64,000 nucleotides of DNA from Rotaria sp. Silwood1 (lineage: Eukaryota > Rotifera > Eurotatoria > Philodinida > Philodinidae): contig CAJNOP010000013.1 in the NCBI GenBank assembly GCA_905250075.1, positions 2,090,188-2,154,187 on the forward strand, in the 5' to 3' direction. A program made the translations under genes and the position numbers. Under the pieces are notes generated by a model that was given only the letters and a program-made list of their open reading frames with translations, made no database searches and had not been told where the DNA came from. Below are positions 60,803 through 64,000 of this stretch, in pieces (positions within the stretch are counted from its first letter, which is position 1; the number at the start of each line of letters is the position of its first letter).

Positions 60803-62412
60803 CTATGAAAATGAACAACATAATGTTCGTTTATGTGATTGATCATTTAATTGTACAAGATTATTTAATGTTTTTGATGGACTTTCTCCATTTGATATTG
60901 TTGAATCAGCTTGTTGTAGAAGTGCTTGTCCAATTGCTTTAAAACAAAATTCAACATTTAAACCAGTTTTAGCTGATGTTTCAATGTGTGTAACATCATA
61001 TTCACTTGCTAATTTTTCACCCATTTCACGTGTTACAACACGTTCCGTTGTTTTATCAACTTTATTAGCTATTAACATAACAATCACATCGGAATGAGCA
61101 TATTCATGTATGTCACTTAACCAAACACGAACATTATTAAAACTAGTTATAGATGTTACATCATAGAGTAATAATAAAGCATTTGCATCACGATAATAAG
61201 AATGAGTTACTGAACGAAAGCGTTCTTGACCAGCCTTTAAAAAAATTAAAAAAAAAAAAAAGCAAGATTAATAAGTTTGATCATTGACATGACAGTCATA
61301 TTTTCTATTTGTAATAGAATAAATTAAATCATGATACTTGAGAACTTAAAAGTGTGTAATACGTTAGACAAGAATCGTGTCTCCTTTTTTTTTTCAAACC
61401 TCACCTGACATCTTTTGAACTAATTTTTAACAGTAAGTTTATCATTGCCATCGTCTTTGTTTTAATTCTCTACACACTTTTTAAATATTGATTTTTGAAA
61501 AAAATATTTTGTTATACCATAATATGAAACTAGTCTATCTTCTATGGATACTTTTTTTTTTAAAACTTTGTTAGTCAATATTTATTAATGAAAACAGTAA
61601 CTTTATATATCTGTAAATACTAATCATTTATTTAGTTCTAATGAATTTTCAACTGATTCTTATCATATAATCAATTTTGATTTCTTCAAACAAATTGAAG
61701 TAGTATTTAGATAGAAAGGCTGCAATATTAGTTATTCTTATTAAGAAAAAAACAAAATCAATATTTAGAAAATGTCTTAGAATTATTTTCATTTTGATAT
61801 AATAAATATAATGATGAATAATCTTTTAACCTATTTATTTTATAAATGCTATTCAGAAAAATCTGCGAGAATATTTATTCTTGCATTTTTCTCTCTTGAA
61901 AAAGAATCCCTATTAAAGCAAAAAAAAAAACACCGTTTTTTTTTCATTTCCGTTCACAATACACACGAAGAAACAATAATAAGGAATCTATGATTTAAAC
62001 AGTTTTTCTTTCCTTATAACTAACAAACATGAAATAAAGCAATCAAGATTTTCTTTTACATACGGTATCATAAATCTGTAATTTAACTTGTTTATCATTA
62101 ATTAAAATAGTTTTATTACGGAAATCAATGCCAACTGTTGCAATAAAACTTCCCGATAAAAATGTATCATCTTTAAAACGTACTAATAAACATGTTTTAC
62201 CAACACCACTATCTCCAAGTAACATGACCTAAAAAAAGAAATAAATACAATTAATTTTTTATTGGTTTCCGTTATGAAATTTAATCATATTTTATTTTTT
62301 TTTCTCTTTCAATAGTTAAGAATCGGATTAATGTCGAAATTCTACCTACTTTAAATGTACTTTGCTGAGTATTATTTTGATTGCTGTTCGCTGTTGAAAG
62401 TGGACGGTTCAT
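60803..62412 (-). CDS. RAB26/RAB37: RAB26/RAB37-type small GTPase
   Basis: Three minus-strand exons in transcript order: 62350-62412, 62064-62228, 60803-61234. They give 219 residues. P-loop [14 protein letters not shown], switch [13 protein letters not shown], switch [25 protein letters not shown] guanine motif and ETSAKTG are all present. The [14 protein letters not shown] and [17 protein letters not shown] blocks are closest to RAB26/RAB37. The C terminus has a CC pair three residues from the end (TLCCSFS), suitable for geranylgeranylation. These Rabs direct regulated secretory-granule traffic (family knowledge). The normally invariant Trp of WDTAGQ is Tyr here (LQIYDT). An in-frame stop lies upstream of the chosen ATG. 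Intron 2 is 829 bp. Confidence 0.93.
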
Positions 62413-64000
62413 ATCTGTATCTGGATTTGTTCTTTAATAAATCTAAAATTGTTTAATATTATTTTCTTATTTTATACGTGACAAATAAGTCTATGTTTAT
62501 GATCAATTAAGCTTAAAAGTCGACACGTGATTGTGTTCCCATAGAGTACGGCATGAATGCAGTTAGTATTTAACAACCTCATTTGTATGCTTTTTCTCGT
62601 TCTCTTTTTCTTCTTAACATTTACCTGTCGAGCAATAGTGACTAGCACATACACATTTCAACCTATAGATGCCTACAAGCAACAGTTTGCTAAAGTATCG
62701 CTTTCTCGACATAACATTCTATGTTATTAACTCTTCTCTGTTTCTCTTACATATACAAAAAAGAGAAAAAGAAGAAGAAGAAGAAGAAGAAGAAGAAGAA
62801 AAGCGATAACAATGTCCATGAGCTAGATTCACATTTGATTAGGAAATGACAAATCGCGCGACAGATATTTTTTTTTTCTCCATTTTTTCTGTCATCATTG
62901 TATTGCGTGACTGTTCTTACAGTATCACAATTGTTTTCCCTATATACATTACAACACGAACAAAACCAAAAAACTCGAGAAGTTACTTCTTTTAGTTATT
63001 CACACTCACTTACTCTTTCTTTTTTTATATAATATACGTGCTCGGATGAGCAAAATCAAGAGAGACGATGTAGCAAACGAACAACAGCAGACGAAGCGTG
63101 AAAACAACATGTATGCGTACGAGCATAAGCGTAGGGCAAAAAAAGAAAAACGACGACGAAGAAGAAAAAAGAAAGCAAAAAAAGGAGGAAATAATCGTTT
63201 TTCCAGATCTACTGTTTTTAGATGAAACAACGTTTTTCTTTCTTTTGTTTAGCCTATTAAATTATTGCAAAACAATAATTAAGATGATGTCTTACCTCAA
63301 TCTATAGATATGTGTAATAATTTTTGATGTTAGTTTTAAATAATCGTCTTTATTTCCATCTTATATGTATTCACTAAACAATTGAGTGATTGAACTTTAT
63401 ATTGCTAAAAGAATTAGATAGATTATGGAATGGCACGGCTCAATGAAATGCCGAGCAGATGAACAACACACCAAAAAAGAGATGAAGACGAGTGTCGAAC
63501 CAAATGAGAATAGAGAGCAAGCAGCGGACGAGAGGGATGAGAAATAAAAAAATAACGGAGACTTCCTGTCGGCAAGCTCTGCTGATGGTATTTTCCTTCT
63601 CTTTCTACCGCCATTACTACCGTTTCTGTTCTGCTATAGCAAATGCATTCTGACAAATCGAATGATTCTTTCTCTCTCTCTTGTTTTTTGTCCTAAATAG
63701 CACTTTGCCTGCACATAGAGGAGAACTCGTAGAATAATTATCAAATTGACTCGTTTTCTCTAAATAGTTTTTTTTTCTCAATTTTCAACGTATGTTGCAG
63801 TAATAAGGCTAATTCAATTTTATAATTTTAAAATATATTAATCGATAATTTTCTCATCGGCTCACAAATAATTGTAGAAAAAAAACAACAAAAAGTTTCT
63901 TTTAGAGTCGTTTAATACAGATAATGAATAAAAGAAAATCTCTTTTTTTTATTGCTATCCATGAATGTGATAGGACAATAATAATGATAATGATGAATAA
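62413..64000. other. Rab upstream region, no further gene seen
   Basis: Presumed promoter and 5' UTR of the Rab gene, rich in purine/pyrimidine runs, with a (GAA)10 microsatellite. Open frames on both strands lack recognisable domains. No continuation of POLDIP2 was found. Confidence 0.5.
62771..62800. repeat. (GAA)10 microsatellite
   Basis: Ten perfect GAA units within a longer purine tract, about 360 bp upstream of the Rab start codon. Confidence 0.95.

Noticed and set aside
1..64000. tRNA and rRNA genes
   Set aside because: No GGTTCGAATCC-type T-arm with matching acceptor stem, and no conserved rRNA block, was seen by eye; a tRNAscan-SE run would settle it.

Overview
The window reads as nuclear DNA of a small invertebrate, most likely a bdelloid rotifer. 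The reasons are: AT-rich DNA, metazoan genes cut by many 50-70 bp GT-AG introns, dense gene spacing, an intronless F-box/LRR gene of a style common in bdelloids, a probable horizontally acquired bacterial-type gene, and scattered G-rich tracts resembling the TGTGGG telomere repeats described in bdelloids. The species assignment is inference. Exon chains below were traced by hand, and each complete chain keeps frame from ATG to stop.

Left part (1-34.7 kb), all genes on the + strand: a 100-residue secreted Cys peptide; NOP14 (SSU processome, 17 exons); HECA/Headcase starting only 112 bp behind NOP14; the muscle transcription factor MEF2; a 734-residue single-pass membrane protein, probably LolA-like; an APBB/Fe65 adaptor (WW plus two PTB domains); and, 198 bp further on, the nuclear-pore gene NUP107 (17 exons over about 9.8 kb). 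Most introns are tiny, but a few are 0.7-4.2 kb and hold repeat debris.

Middle part (35.8-43.9 kb): three intronless minus-strand genes, namely an FG-GAP/ASPIC-UnbV protein (strong horizontal-transfer candidate), a secreted selenium-binding-protein/methanethiol-oxidase-like beta-propeller, and an F-box/LRR protein. They are separated by G-rich/C-rich imperfect hairpins found nowhere else in the window. A 5.8 kb gene-poor stretch follows.

Right part (49.6-64 kb): RPL5 (uL18, minus strand) shares a 231 bp divergent promoter with DCTN3 (dynactin p24, plus strand). The large RPL5 intron carries five tandem copies of a C/D-box snoRNA on the host strand, with a 600 bp foldback element inserted between copies 1 and 2 and an assembly gap inside copy 2. 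Both guide blocks are invariant and point to the two 28S rRNA sites served by yeast snR60 and human U77/U80. This snoRNA array is the most interesting system in the window. After a 3.8 kb gene-free stretch come the first two exons of POLDIP2, with no recognisable continuation, then a convergent RAB26/37-type GTPase. A degenerate dispersed repeat family occurs four times (about 0.6, 3.6, 23.9 and 58.9 kb).
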